Notes: generated by a model not told the origin, from the letters alone. DNA of 64,000 nt from Pleomorphomonas sp. (GCA_029976075.1 JARKNW010000040.1:44476-108475), one strand, 5' to 3'; shown: positions 10,502-20,468, counted from the stretch's first letter. Translations and numbers: made by a program.

Positions 10502-10854
10502 GTCAGTTTGCTCACATTGTCAGAATAGGCATAGCAATAAACGTCAATTTGTTTACGAAAAGTAATTTCTCAGACTTTCGTCTGTTTCCAGGAGTTCAAA
10601 TGTGTCGTCCTGTTGCCCGCCTTAAAACTTGCGAATGACGGTACAGATTTACTGGTTGTTTTGCTCGCTAAACATAATCGTTTCGGCTGTGCGAATATTT
10701 CATCTGGATGAACAACAGGCAGGGCTGCCATACGAAAAAAGAGTCTGGTCTGACGGCACCACTGAGGTGTAGCGATGAGTGATTGTCAGTGTCCCGGTCC
10801 ATGTTCGCCCGGGTGTTCCCGCTGACGTTCTCTTAGCGCCGATCGGTCTTGTTG
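10502..10854. other. Intergenic divergent leader, no gene seen
   Basis: About 350 bases between the divergent chemoreceptor and AbrB-like genes. The half near the chemoreceptor is relatively AT-rich and should hold its promoter. A small hairpin, CAGAC-TTTC-GTCTG followed by TTT, lies at 10571-10587. No convincing coding frame or RNA gene was found. Confidence 0.5.
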
Positions 10855-11922
10855 ATGCTTCTTCCGCAGCCGGCTCCCGGCTTTCGCGCCATCGCTCTTC
10901 GTTGGGCAGTTCTGCTCTCGGTGTCGGCGACGATCAGCATCGTTTTCGAGCTGTTTCACTTGCCGGCGGCGCTTCTGCTCGGACCGATGCTCGGGGCCAT
11001 TCTTCTGGGGGTCAACGGTCGCGCCGTCTCGGTTCCTCGTCCGGCCTTCATGGTTGCCCAGGGAGTGGTCGGCACGCTGATGGCGCGGGCTATGCCGCCC
11101 ACCGTCCTTGGCGAAATTCTCTCGGCGTGGCCGGTGATCGTGGTCGGCGTCGCGTCGGTGGTGCTGACGGCCAACGTGATCGGCTATGCGCTCGCCCGCT
11201 TTCGCGTGCTGCCGGGCACAACCGCCGTCTGGGGGGCTTCGCCGGGAGCTGCCACGGCGATGGTGATCATGGCGGAAGCCTATGGGGGCGACACCCGGCT
11301 GGTCGCCGTCATGCAGTATCTCCGCGTGCTGATCGTCGCGACCACGGCATCACTGGCAGCCCGCTTCTATCTTGATGCGACGCTGACCGGCGGCACGGCC
11401 GCCGCCTGGTTCCCGCCGGTTCATTTGGCGAGCTTGACAGCTACGCTGGCGGTGATTGCCGCCGGTCTGACGGTTTCTCGCGTCTTTCACCTGACGACCG
11501 GTGCGATGATCCTGCCGATGTTGTTCGCAATTGGCCTTCAAGGGGCAGGGGTGCTCACGGTCGAGTTGCCGCCGGTTCTGCTTGCCGTGTCCTACGCGAT
11601 TTGCGGCTGGGCGATCGGCGGTCGCTTCAATCGCGAAATCATCGTCTATGCGGCACGAGCACTGCCGACCATTTTGCTGGCGATCATCGTGCTCATTGGT
11701 ATTTGCGCCGTTTATGCCGGCGTCTTGGCCGCTGTTACCGGGGTCGACTTTTTGACCGCCTATCTCGCCACCTCTCCGGGAGGAGCCGACTCAGTGGCTA
11801 TCATTGCGGCATCAAGCAATGTGGACATGTCCTTCGTCATGGCCATGCAGACCATGCGCTTCTTCATGGTACTGTTCACCGGGCCGGCGACCGCCCGCTT
11901 CATCGCCGACCGCGTCAGCTAG
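10855..11922 (+). CDS. AbrB-family integral membrane protein
   Basis: A very hydrophobic protein of about 355 residues made of two similar halves of membrane helices, matching the COG3180/AbrB-duplication family. Despite the family name it is a membrane protein of uncertain function, sometimes annotated as an ammonia-monooxygenase-like or putative transport protein. Repeated family motifs are HLPAALLLGPMLGAI, LPGTTAVWGASPGAATAMV, and in the second half FLTAYLATSPGGADSVAIIA. The start is ATG at 10855, preceded directly in frame by two TTG codons (10849 and 10852), so it could be two codons longer; no strong ribosome site decides. Its 3' end overlaps ppdK, on the other strand, by 8 bases. Confidence 0.88.
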   Translation: MLLPQPAPGFRAIALRWAVLLSVSATISIVFELFHLPAALLLGPMLGAILLGVNGRAVSVPRPAFMVAQGVVGTLMARAMPPTVLGEILSAWPVIVVGVASVVLTANVIGYALARFRVLPGTTAVWGASPGAATAMVIMAEAYGGDTRLVAVMQYLRVLIVATTASLAARFYLDATLTGGTAAAWFPPVHLASLTATLAVIAAGLTVSRVFHLTTGAMILPMLFAIGLQGAGVLTVELPPVLLAVSYAICGWAIGGRFNREIIVYAARALPTILLAIIVLIGICAVYAGVLAAVTGVDFLTAYLATSPGGADSVAIIAASSNVDMSFVMAMQTMRFFMVLFTGPATARFIADRVS

Positions 11923-14599
11923 CAAGCCGCTCCTTGCGGCCAATAACCGCTGCTCGCGCCGCTGCCAGCCGAGCGATCGGCATACGGAATGGCGAGCAGG
12001 ATACATAGGACAAGCCCGCCTCCTCGCAGAAGGCGATGGAAGCGGGGTCGCCACCGTGTTCTCCGCACATGCCAAGACCGATATCGGGCCGAGATTTTCG
12101 CCCACGCTCGATGGCAATCCGGATCAGTTCGCCGACGCCGTCTCGGTCGATGCTGACGAATGGGTCACGGGCCAGCACGCCCTTTTGCAGATAGGTGGGC
12201 AGGAACGAGGCCGCATCGTCCCGACTGATGCCGAATGTGGTCTGGGTGAGATCATTGGTACCGAACGAGAAGAAGGCCGCGGACTGCGCGATGTCTTCGG
12301 CCATCAGCGCGGCGCGCGGCAGCTCGATCATCGTGCCGACCTTATAGTTTACGGGTCGGCCGCCTGCCGCCTCGGACACCTCGACGGCGACCCTGGCAAT
12401 GATCGCCTTGACATAGTCGAGTTCCTTGCGGGCGGCGACGAGCGGCACCATGATTTCAGGAACCACCGGCTGTCCGAGTTTTTCCCCCGCCGCAATGGCC
12501 GCTTCAAAGATGGCCCGAGCTTGAACTTCGGCGATCTCCGGGAACGAGACGGCGAGACGGCAGCCTCGATGCCCCAGCATCGGGTTGTATTCTTCGAGAT
12601 TGGCTATGCGGCGGCGCAAGACATCGGGCGCCACACCGGCCACGCGGGCTAGCTCCGCCACTTCCCGCTCGGTGCGCGGCAGGAACTCGTGCAGCGGCGG
12701 ATCAAGGAGACGGATGCAGACCGGCCGGCCTTCCATGATCTCGAACAGTTCGGCGAAGTCCTGCCTTTGCATCGGCAGGATCTTCTCAAGCGCGGTACGC
12801 CGGCTTTCCGGAGTTTCGGCGAGGATCATCTCGCGCACCGCTGAAATGCGCGAATGCTCGAAGAACATGTGCTCGGTACGGCAGAGGCCGATGCCTTGGG
12901 CGCCGAACTGGCGCGCGATGCGCGCTTCGGTCGGTGTCTCTGCGTTGGCACGCACCTCGAGGCGACGGATTGCGTCCGCCCAGGTCATGATTTCGGCAAA
13001 GGGGCCCGAGAGTTCCGGCTCCTTCATGGGAACGCGCCCGGCCATGATCTGACCGGACGAACCATCGATGGTGATGACGTCGCCGACGCGGAGTTCCCGC
13101 TTGCCAATGGTGATGGTGCCGGCCACGGGGTCGGCCTTGAGGGCGCTGACACCTACGACGCAAGGCTTGCCGAGGCCTCGGGCAATGACGGCGGCGTGCG
13201 AGGTCATGCCGCCACGCGCCGTCACCACACCAACCGCCGAATGCATGCCATGCACGTCGTCGGGGCTGGTCTCGGCCCGAACCAGAACGACCTTGATGCC
13301 GCGCTGGCGGGCCTTTTCGGCCTGCTCGGAGTTGAAGGCGATTTCGCCCACAGCGGCGCCCGGGGAGGCCGGCAGGCCAGTTGCCAGGATCTCGCGCGGC
13401 GCGTCGGCCTCGATGGTGGGATGCAGGAGTTGTTCAAGCGAAGACGGATCGATCCGCTCGATCGCTTCCTCCCGGGTAATCAGCCCCTCATTGGCCATAT
13501 CCACCGCTATACGGAGAGCCGCCTCGACGGTACGGCGGCCCGAGCGCGTCTGAAGCATCCAGAGCTTGCCGCGCTCAATGGTGAACTCGAGGTCCTGGAT
13601 GTCCTTGAAGTGTCGCTCGAGCTTCTGGCAGTAGCCGATAAACTCCCGGTAGGTTTCCGGCATCAGCTCTTCCAGCGAGGGACGGTCGGAGCGGCTGGCA
13701 AGGCGGGCTGCCTCGGTCAGGTCCTGCGGCGTCCTGAGGCCTGCGACCACCTCCTCGCCTTGGGCATTGAGAAGAAACTCGCCGTAGAGCTGACGCTCCC
13801 CGGTGGATGGGTTGCGCGTGAAAGCGACGCCGGTCGCCGAGCGCTCGTCCATGTTGCCGAATACCATGGCCTGGACGTTCACCGCAGTGCCGGAGTTCGG
13901 GGAGATGCCGTGCAGCTTGCGGAAGGTGACGGCGCGGCTGTTGCTCCAGGAACCGAACACCGCGCCTATGGCCCCCCAGAGCTGTTCGAGAGGATCGAGC
14001 GGGAATGGCTTGCCGGTCTCGTCGACGATCAACTCCTTGAAGCTGTCGATGACCTTGCGCCACTCGTCGGCTGTGAGTTCGGTGTCGTTGAAATAGCCTT
14101 CGCGCTCTTTCAGATCGTCCAGGATCTCCTCGAAGGCCTGGCCATCGACGCCCATCACGACGTCGCCGAACATCTGGATGAAGCGCCGGTAGCTGTCGAG
14201 AGCAAAGCGAGCGTCGCCGGACTCGGTAGCCAACGCCTCGACGGTTACGTCGTTGAGACCGAGGTTCAACACCGTGTCCATCATGCCCGGCATGGCGGCG
14301 AGTGCGCCGGAGCGAACCGATACCAGAAGGGGTTTCTCGGGATGGCCGAACGATCGGCCGGTACGGTGACTGAGAAGGTCTATCGCCGTGCCGACCTGCC
14401 GCTCGAGATCGGCAGGATAACGGTGATCATTGGCATAATAGTGCCGACAGACTTCGGTGGTGATGGTGAATCCGGGCGGCACTGGCAGGCCCAGGCTGGC
14501 CATCTCTGCCAGATTGGCGCCCTTGGTTCCGAGAAGGTGCCGAAGCCGGACGCCGCCGTCCGCCACGCCCTCGCCGAAGCTGTAAACCCACGTCGGCAT
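11915..14599 (-). CDS. ppdK: Pyruvate, phosphate dikinase
   Basis: PPDK interconverts pyruvate + ATP + Pi and phosphoenolpyruvate + AMP + PPi, and in Hyphomicrobiales serves gluconeogenic or PEP metabolism. Seen here are the N-terminal nucleotide-binding domain (TKGANLAEMASLGLPVPPGF), the phosphohistidine domain with GGMTSHAAVIARGLGKPC, and the C-terminal PEP/pyruvate barrel ending in the catalytic-cysteine segment GLGMCGEHGGDP. The chosen start, ATG 14599 (MPTWVYSFGEG), matches the usual family N-terminus and gives 894 residues. ATG 14635 would add 12 residues and a longer in-frame opening reaches 14686. It ends 8 bases inside the convergent AbrB-like gene. Confidence 0.96.
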   Translation of the reverse strand: MPTWVYSFGEGVADGGVRLRHLLGTKGANLAEMASLGLPVPPGFTITTEVCRHYYANDHRYPADLERQVGTAIDLLSHRTGRSFGHPEKPLLVSVRSGALAAMPGMMDTVLNLGLNDVTVEALATESGDARFALDSYRRFIQMFGDVVMGVDGQAFEEILDDLKEREGYFNDTELTADEWRKVIDSFKELIVDETGKPFPLDPLEQLWGAIGAVFGSWSNSRAVTFRKLHGISPNSGTAVNVQAMVFGNMDERSATGVAFTRNPSTGERQLYGEFLLNAQGEEVVAGLRTPQDLTEAARLASRSDRPSLEELMPETYREFIGYCQKLERHFKDIQDLEFTIERGKLWMLQTRSGRRTVEAALRIAVDMANEGLITREEAIERIDPSSLEQLLHPTIEADAPREILATGLPASPGAAVGEIAFNSEQAEKARQRGIKVVLVRAETSPDDVHGMHSAVGVVTARGGMTSHAAVIARGLGKPCVVGVSALKADPVAGTITIGKRELRVGDVITIDGSSGQIMAGRVPMKEPELSGPFAEIMTWADAIRRLEVRANAETPTEARIARQFGAQGIGLCRTEHMFFEHSRISAVREMILAETPESRRTALEKILPMQRQDFAELFEIMEGRPVCIRLLDPPLHEFLPRTEREVAELARVAGVAPDVLRRRIANLEEYNPMLGHRGCRLAVSFPEIAEVQARAIFEAAIAAGEKLGQPVVPEIMVPLVAARKELDYVKAIIARVAVEVSEAAGGRPVNYKVGTMIELPRAALMAEDIAQSAAFFSFGTNDLTQTTFGISRDDAASFLPTYLQKGVLARDPFVSIDRDGVGELIRIAIERGRKSRPDIGLGMCGEHGGDPASIAFCEEAGLSYVSCSPFRMPIARLAAARAAVIGRKERLAS

Positions 14600-14704
14600 G
14601 CTGCCGCTTTCCAGTTGCGTGTCGCGAGTGTCCATGAACTGCCTATAACATGGAAACTGTGAGCGCGCGTCCGTTGAGACGCTCAATCGTTTCGCCAGCC
14701 GAGA

Positions 14705-15232
14705 TTAAGGCGCTGCCTCGATCTCAAGGGCGAACGGTGTGCCCTCGAAGGCGTCGGCGCCACGGCCGATCGCTTCGATGGCCGCCACCATGCGGCCCTC
14801 GCGACCGAGCAGGCGATCGGCTATTTCGACAATCCGCCGGTTGGGCGTCGCCGACGGTGCCCGTTGGCGCAGCAAGGTTGCGAGAGCAATCTCGTCTCGC
14901 CAGGGGTTGAGCGCCGAAACCAGGGTATAGGCAGCGGCGGTCGATCTTGAAATGCCGGCAAAGCAATGGACGACGAGCGGCGTCGTTCGGTCCCAGTCCC
15001 TCACCCATTCCAGCATCTGCCCCACATGCGTTTCGCCCGGCGGCGTCATGCCATCAACGGTCTCCACGATGTCATGCATGGCGAGAAAGAGATGATTGTT
15101 ATGACTGATGGTTGCCGGCAGGCGCATGGGGGTGCCGGCGTTGATCAGGGTAATGACGTGGCGGGCTCCGGTGGTCGCAACCGTTTCTTCGAGCTTGGTG
15201 AGGGAGCAGACGTGGATGGTCGTGGCGGTCAT
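14705..15232 (-). CDS. Tyrosine-phosphatase-like protein
   Basis: A 175-residue protein with the cysteine-phosphatase loop HCFAGISRS (catalytic Cys90 and Arg96 of the CX5R signature), within a fold like dual-specificity phosphatases. A conserved aspartate (D53) precedes it in MHDIVE. The substrate is unknown. It overlaps the stop of the HD-domain gene by 4 bases, so it is the third gene of a tight ygfZ - HD - phosphatase operon on the minus strand. It may act on small phosphorylated molecules rather than on proteins. Confidence 0.85.
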   Translation of the reverse strand: MTATTIHVCSLTKLEETVATTGARHVITLINAGTPMRLPATISHNNHLFLAMHDIVETVDGMTPPGETHVGQMLEWVRDWDRTTPLVVHCFAGISRSTAAAYTLVSALNPWRDEIALATLLRQRAPSATPNRRIVEIADRLLGREGRMVAAIEAIGRGADAFEGTPFALEIEAAP

Positions 15233-15858
15233 CGCTGGCTTTCAAGCTGCTGGAATCGAGTGATGAAGGCTGCTTCCGCCGAGACGGTGGGCAGCGGGTC
15301 GAGGCCGAGCTGCGGCCCGGCGGGCGTCTGACGGCCGATGCCTCTGGGGACGCCAAAGATGCGCTTGGCCTCGTCGGCGGTGAAGCCGGCAAGTTCCACC
15401 GCCTCGAAATAGGCAGAGATGATGTCGGCCTTCTTGGCGAGCTTCTTGAGGCGCTCGGTGTCGTATTTCTCAAGTCCGAACCGACGATGAATGGCGTCAG
15501 CAAGGCGTTTCTCGACGGTCTTGTAGTCGCCGCCCATGACGGCCTTGAACGGCGAGATCATGTCGCCGATGACATACTCGGGGGCGTCGTGCAGCAATAC
15601 GACGAGACGCTGGCACGCGGTGAGCTCCGGCTCGAGAAGGCCGGCTATGTCTTCCACCACGAGGCAGTGCTGGGCCACGGAAAAAGCATGGTCGCCAATG
15701 GTTTGGCCGTTCCAGCGGGCAACGCGCGCAAGGCCGTGGGCGATGTCGGATATCTCGACATCGAGGGGCGATGGGTCCAGAAGGTCGAGCCGTCGACCCG
15801 ATAGCATTCGCTGCCACGCACGGGGTGGAGAGCCGGCTTTATCGGCCATGAGTGTCAT
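15229..15858 (-). CDS. HD-domain phosphohydrolase (YfbR-like)
   Basis: A 209-residue HD-superfamily metal-dependent phosphohydrolase. The His-Asp pair is H90-D91 in LLHDAPEYVIGD, and upstream metal-binding histidines lie in GDHAFSVAQHC (H57, H64). The fold resembles YfbR 5'-deoxynucleotidases. The exact substrate cannot be read from the sequence. It overlaps ygfZ by 4 bases upstream and the phosphatase-like gene by 4 bases downstream, so all three should be translated from one message. Confidence 0.87.
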   Translation of the reverse strand: MTLMADKAGSPPRAWQRMLSGRRLDLLDPSPLDVEISDIAHGLARVARWNGQTIGDHAFSVAQHCLVVEDIAGLLEPELTACQRLVVLLHDAPEYVIGDMISPFKAVMGGDYKTVEKRLADAIHRRFGLEKYDTERLKKLAKKADIISAYFEAVELAGFTADEAKRIFGVPRGIGRQTPAGPQLGLDPLPTVSAEAAFITRFQQLESQR

Positions 15859-16709
15859 TCATCCGGTTTGGAGGTGTCCGGCCAGCCGTAGTCGGCCCAT
15901 GCGGGGAGCGCAACCGAAACCGGTCGACCATCCACCGTGATGACCTCGTTGGACATCAAAGCATCCCGGACGCGGTCGAGCCTCAGAATGGCGATGCCGT
16001 GCTTGCCACTGACCGAGCCGAGGTGGCCGGCAACGCGCCCTCCGATCAGGATTTCCGTCCCCGCTGGAGGCAAATCCTCCTCCGCTGAAAGCGTGACCGG
16101 TCGACGGCGGGCCGTGCCGCGGTAGCGCATCCGGCTCACGATCTCCTGGCCTACATAGCATCCCTTGGCGAAGTCGACGCCATTGAGGCTATCCATGGCG
16201 AGGTCGTGCGGAAAGGCATCGAGAAGCGGCAGGTCCGACCCGGCTTCCGGTATGCCGAGCGAAACGCGATGGGCTTGCCAGGTGGCTTCGTCGGTGTTCG
16301 TCGCGATCGATCCGTCCGGGGCATAAAGGCGCCAGCCTAGATCGGGGTGACGCGGGTCGGTGGCGACCAATCCGGTCGCTGGCGGCTCTCCCGTCCCGGC
16401 GTATACGACGAGAGACGAGGCTTCGATCGTCACATCGGCGCGGAGTTTGAACATCGTGAGGCGCTTGCGAAGCTCGGGAGCGCCCGCCGCCGGCGCGTCG
16501 AGCAGAAATCCGCCATTTTCCTGCCTGACAACGAAGAAATCCGAAATGATCTTGCCTTGTGGGGTCAGGAGGGCGCCGAAGGCTGCGGCTCTTCCGCTGG
16601 CGGCCTTGGTATTCTGTGTAATCATGCGGTCGAGAAAATCCGAGGCCTCTGGACCGCCGACTTCAACGAGGTTACGGCTTTCGAGACGGCAAAGAATGGA
16701 ATCGGCCAT
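15855..16709 (-). CDS. ygfZ: Folate-binding Fe-S cluster protein YgfZ
   Basis: YgfZ/IBA57-type protein, a tetrahydrofolate-dependent factor for maturation or repair of certain [4Fe-4S] enzymes. The 284-residue protein carries the family signature KGCYVGQE with the conserved cysteine at 184, and a GcvT-like fold (LESRNLVEVGGPEASDFLDR near the N-terminus). The start is ATG 16709 (MADSIL). The open frame runs upstream to 17231, but that stretch lies under the divergent DUF3971-type gene and has no family similarity. It leads the ygfZ - HD - phosphatase operon. Confidence 0.92.
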   Translation of the reverse strand: MADSILCRLESRNLVEVGGPEASDFLDRMITQNTKAASGRAAAFGALLTPQGKIISDFFVVRQENGGFLLDAPAAGAPELRKRLTMFKLRADVTIEASSLVVYAGTGEPPATGLVATDPRHPDLGWRLYAPDGSIATNTDEATWQAHRVSLGIPEAGSDLPLLDAFPHDLAMDSLNGVDFAKGCYVGQEIVSRMRYRGTARRRPVTLSAEEDLPPAGTEILIGGRVAGHLGSVSGKHGIAILRLDRVRDALMSNEVITVDGRPVSVALPAWADYGWPDTSKPDE

Positions 16710-16880
16710 GGTCGGTGCTTTCCGTTCGGGTCGGCGCATGATCACTACGTAGTTTCCGATTGGTAGCGGGCTGCCTGATAAGAGGCAAGCCTGTGGCCAC
16801 ACCAGCGACATTTGCGGTCCGGCGCAGCGCCGACCAGGCTCGATCAAGGAGGGCACCGAGATAGAGGGGACAGGCACCGA

Positions 16881-16896
16881 AGGAGGAAAGCCGATT
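16881..16896 (+). promoter_or_regulatory. Strong Shine-Dalgarno site placing an AUU start
   Basis: AGGAGG at 16881-16886 is the best ribosome-binding site in this leader. Seven bases later, in the frame of the large DUF3971-type protein, is ATT (16894). The overlapping TTG at 16895 is out of that frame. Confidence 0.55.
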
Positions 16897-19800
16897 GGCC
16901 GAAAGCGCGGGTGGAGACGTGTTCTCCGCTTCGTGGTGGTTTTGCTCGCAGTTATCTGCATTGCCGCCGCTTTCCTGACTTGGCGTCTGTTGCAGGGGCC
17001 GCTTTTCCTGCCTTTTCTGGCGAGCCGGATCGAAGCGATCGTGTCCGCCGATGCTGATGGGGCTAGAATCTCAATTGGTCTTGCGGGCATAGAGATTGCC
17101 GATGACCTCAATCCGGAGCTTGTCATCCGCGACATCCGACTGGAGAGGCCGAACGATCTTGTTGCGTCGGTCAACGAGATGCGCATTGCCGCCCGTTGGC
17201 CGAAACCGACTGCCAATGTCGCTCCCATCAACGGCGTGATCCTCGATCATGTTCTGGTCAGCGACATCGGTCCGGAATCGAAACTGCCACCGCTCGATCG
17301 CGTGATTACGGCCGTGCGCGAAGCGGTCGAGAAGAACGGCTTGCGTTTCTTTGAGATTGGCTCGTTTGGTTTTGGTATCGAACGACCAGGAAAAGCCAGG
17401 CGCGACACCGTGTCCGATATCTCCGTGACCGGCGGAGTTCGAGATGGCCACAGCATCGAGGCGCAAGCCATCGGCCTTGGTGCTGGTGGGGCTGTGTCGA
17501 TACGGCTCACTGCGGACATTCCCGCGCCGGGCGCTCCGATCGTCGTCAAGGGGGAGACGCGCGGCTTCGATCTGGCTGACATTGCTTCCGTCACAGGGCG
17601 AGACGATCTGAACCTGTCTGGTCCGATCGGGCTGACCGGTGCCGTTACCGTCGATCCAGAAAAGGGACTCACCGCTGCCGGCTGGCAGATGACGCTCGGA
17701 CCTTCGCTTCATTTCGGCGATACCGATCTCGACGCACTCTCGGCCCCGGTTCGGCTCGACTTTGCCTGGAATCCGGACAAACAGGCGATAGCCTTCAATC
17801 CGTCACCCATCATTCTGACCAACGGCTACCTGCTTGCCCATGGTGAGGTGGTTCCACCTCGCGATGCCACCCGCCTATGGACCTTCGATGTCGAGCTCGA
17901 GGGGCAGGATGTTTTGAGCGGCATTCGCACCACAGCGGGACGGATAGCCGGCAGTTATGATTCTGCTGCGGCATTGTTTGTCCTGGACGACATGCATGTT
18001 GAAGGAGCCGGGATCAGCTTTACGGCCGCGGCGCGCGCTTCGCACAAAGACGGCGCTTCCTTTGCGGTCTTGTCGGGTGTGTCCCCCCGTTTGCCGGTTT
18101 CGGTTCTCAAGGTACTTTGGCCCACCACGCTCGCCTCCGATGTTCGTGACTGGATCGGCGGGCATATCCACTCGGGTCTGATCACCAATGCCACCGTGGA
18201 TGTCGCCATGCGTGGCGATCAGTTGGCCGGCGGCAGCGCCGCCCCCAATGCGGTCATCGCTTTTGACTTCTCGGAGGGGGCCTTCACGCCATTTGACGAT
18301 GCTCCGCTCATCCGGGATGCAATCGGACATGGCAAGCTTTCGGGTGATCGTTTCGAGATCACGGTCGACAGTGGCTGGGTGGATATGGGGGGCGGTCGAC
18401 ACCTTGATATGGGGCCATCGACCTTTGTCGTGCCGAACGTCAACGCCAAGATACCCGATGGCGATGTGGCGTTGCGCCTGTCCGGCTCGGCAGCGGCTGG
18501 CGTAGCGCTTTGGAACCGTCTGAAATTTGGTGGAGCGTCGGATTTTTCCCCCGATCCCGCCAAGGTTGCCGGCGACTTGAAGTCGAACTTGTCTATCAAG
18601 GTGCCTCTCGCAGATGACGTCGCCGACTCCGACATCGTCTATAATGGTCGGATCGACGTCACCGGCTTCGATCCCGGCATGCCGATCGATGGTCGCACCA
18701 TCGCGCGCGGCAACCTTGCCATCGAGCTCAGCGACGGCGCGGCGCATATCAGCGGCAAGGCGTTGATCGACGGCTCGCCCGCCGACGTCTTCTTGACACG
18801 GCCTCTCTCCGGTGAAGGTGAGGCACGGTCCGTCGTGAAACTCGATCTCGATACCGCTGCCTTGAAGGGATATGGCCTCGATCTCGGGGACATGCTTGGC
18901 GGCACCGTCTCTGTCGAGATGGCCGATAATGGCGCATCGCGCAGTGTCTTGGTCGATCTCGTCAAAGCGGACATCAACGTCCCGCTCGTGGGGTTCCGAA
19001 AAGCGTCTGGCAAGCCGGGGACGTTGACTTTCGAACTGGCGACCCGACCGGGCGGTACGGCCATCAACAACCTCGTGCTGAAGGCAGGTGTTGCCGAGGT
19101 CGAAGGACAAGTGAGCCTCGATGCCAACGGTGGGTTTGTCGGAGCCAATCTCACGAAGTTCAATTTCTCGTCGGCGGACCGTTTGGGCCTTAAGGCGTCT
19201 ACCGGCGATGACGGTCTCAAGGTAGCTGTCAACGGTTCGCGGCTGGATGCGCGTTCGCTGGTCGACAGTCTTTTGCGCCGGACGTCCAGCACCGGCATGC
19301 CACATGGCATGGCGTTGAACCTGTCGGCTGCCATCGCCAACGTGTCTGGCGAAGGGGGAGAGCAGCTCGATGGGCTCAACCTGTCGGCAGCTGTCTCCGG
19401 GGGCAGGATCGACGAGCTGTCGCTGACGGTCCAGACGTCGGGAGGCGGTGCTGCTTCGGCGACGCTACGGCCGGGAAACAAGGGGCGGGATCTCAAGGTC
19501 GAGGCCGGCGAGGTTGGACGCATCCTGCGCTTTCTTGGAGTTTATCGCCGCGTTTATGGCGGGCGCGCGACGCTCGCCGGGGTCATCGACGACAAGGGAA
19601 TCGTGACCGCCAGCATCGATGGCAACCGCTGGAAGGTGGTGGAAGAGCCGGCGCTGGCGCAGCTGTCTACGGCTTCGCGCAACGGTCCGACCGAAGGTCT
19701 TTCGACTGCGGACATCGGACGGCTGGTGTTCGACGTGAAGTTCGGCAACGGCATGCTGTCGATCGGCGAGGGGTTCATCCGGACCGAAACCGCTGGCCTC

Positions 19801-20055
19801 ACCATGGCCGGCGATGTCGATTTTTCGAAGAATGCCCTGCGTCTTGCGGGCAGTTACTTGCCGGCAAGCCAGCTCGATAGCTTGCTGGCTGCCATTCCGG
19901 TGCTCGGCCAGACCATCTTCGCCGGTGGCGGTCGTTCCGGCCTGCTTGGCGTTTCCTATCGCCTCAGCGGACCGATCGATGCCCCGTCTCTGTCGGTCAA
20001 TCCGCTGTCCGCCATCGCGCCCGGTATTTTCCGGCGCCTGTTCGAGATGAAGTGA
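16894..20055 (+). CDS. AsmA/YhdP-like DUF3971 envelope protein
   Basis: A very large protein (1,053 residues from ATT 16894; 1,040 from GTG 16933) with one N-terminal membrane anchor (about residues 13-35) and a long extracytoplasmic beta-rich region. Its C-terminus (YRLSGPIDAPSLSVNPLSA, then PGIFRRLFEM) matches the AsmA-like/DUF3971 family. Family members such as YhdP and TamB are thought to form bridges that carry phospholipids to the outer membrane; that role here is inferred. The upstream start is preferred because it puts GRKRGWRRVLR before the helix, as expected for a membrane anchor, and sits behind AGGAGG. GTG 16933 has no ribosome site. Confidence 0.85.
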   Translation: MGRKRGWRRVLRFVVVLLAVICIAAAFLTWRLLQGPLFLPFLASRIEAIVSADADGARISIGLAGIEIADDLNPELVIRDIRLERPNDLVASVNEMRIAARWPKPTANVAPINGVILDHVLVSDIGPESKLPPLDRVITAVREAVEKNGLRFFEIGSFGFGIERPGKARRDTVSDISVTGGVRDGHSIEAQAIGLGAGGAVSIRLTADIPAPGAPIVVKGETRGFDLADIASVTGRDDLNLSGPIGLTGAVTVDPEKGLTAAGWQMTLGPSLHFGDTDLDALSAPVRLDFAWNPDKQAIAFNPSPIILTNGYLLAHGEVVPPRDATRLWTFDVELEGQDVLSGIRTTAGRIAGSYDSAAALFVLDDMHVEGAGISFTAAARASHKDGASFAVLSGVSPRLPVSVLKVLWPTTLASDVRDWIGGHIHSGLITNATVDVAMRGDQLAGGSAAPNAVIAFDFSEGAFTPFDDAPLIRDAIGHGKLSGDRFEITVDSGWVDMGGGRHLDMGPSTFVVPNVNAKIPDGDVALRLSGSAAAGVALWNRLKFGGASDFSPDPAKVAGDLKSNLSIKVPLADDVADSDIVYNGRIDVTGFDPGMPIDGRTIARGNLAIELSDGAAHISGKALIDGSPADVFLTRPLSGEGEARSVVKLDLDTAALKGYGLDLGDMLGGTVSVEMADNGASRSVLVDLVKADINVPLVGFRKASGKPGTLTFELATRPGGTAINNLVLKAGVAEVEGQVSLDANGGFVGANLTKFNFSSADRLGLKASTGDDGLKVAVNGSRLDARSLVDSLLRRTSSTGMPHGMALNLSAAIANVSGEGGEQLDGLNLSAAVSGGRIDELSLTVQTSGGGAASATLRPGNKGRDLKVEAGEVGRILRFLGVYRRVYGGRATLAGVIDDKGIVTASIDGNRWKVVEEPALAQLSTASRNGPTEGLSTADIGRLVFDVKFGNGMLSIGEGFIRTETAGLTMAGDVDFSKNALRLAGSYLPASQLDSLLAAIPVLGQTIFAGGGRSGLLGVSYRLSGPIDAPSLSVNPLSAIAPGIFRRLFEMK

Positions 20056-20468
20056 CAACTGCTTGAGGCGGACGGAAGAAGCGTGCGGCGAAGAAAGCCT
20101 GGATAGCTGAGGCCGCAGTTGCCCCGAAAGCTGCGGTGTTTCGCAGATCCAATATCCCTGCGCTCAGGGACTGATCCTGTGCCTCCCGCGAGAGTGCGAA
20201 ATACCGCGCCCGGGTTTCGGGTAGACTTTCGGATAGCCCATAATGTTCGCTGTTTGGGTGAGAGTGAGCGCGCAGGGTGATAAGACTATTCTTCAGCTAA
20301 ACCTACGATGCCGTTTGCGGGGGCAAAAATGGCAGGTCGTGTTACGGGAACTCGCCATCCGGCCAATAGAAGGCAAGGGAGCGATCCTCCTGTTTACCGA
20401 TAACTTCCCGGTGAGTGACTGGTTTACGGCTGCGCAGGTGCTGCTCAAGACAGCAAGCGAGCCCATAA
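20056..20468. other. Intergenic region with terminator-like hairpin
   Basis: About 410 bases between two plus-strand genes. CCGCAG (20113-20118) and CTGCGG (20131-20136) can form a hairpin followed by TGTTTC, a weak candidate terminator for the DUF3971-type gene. The rest should hold the promoter of the GGDEF-EAL gene. An open frame from 20243 exists but overlaps that gene in another frame and has no recognisable features. No riboswitch was recognised. Confidence 0.45.

Noticed and set aside
12854..14662. 602-codon open frame antisense to ppdK
   Set aside because: It lies entirely over the well-supported ppdK gene and has no family features.
17875..19305. 476-codon open frame antisense to the DUF3971-type gene
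   Set aside because: The plus-strand product has family C-terminal features and an anchor; the antisense one has none.
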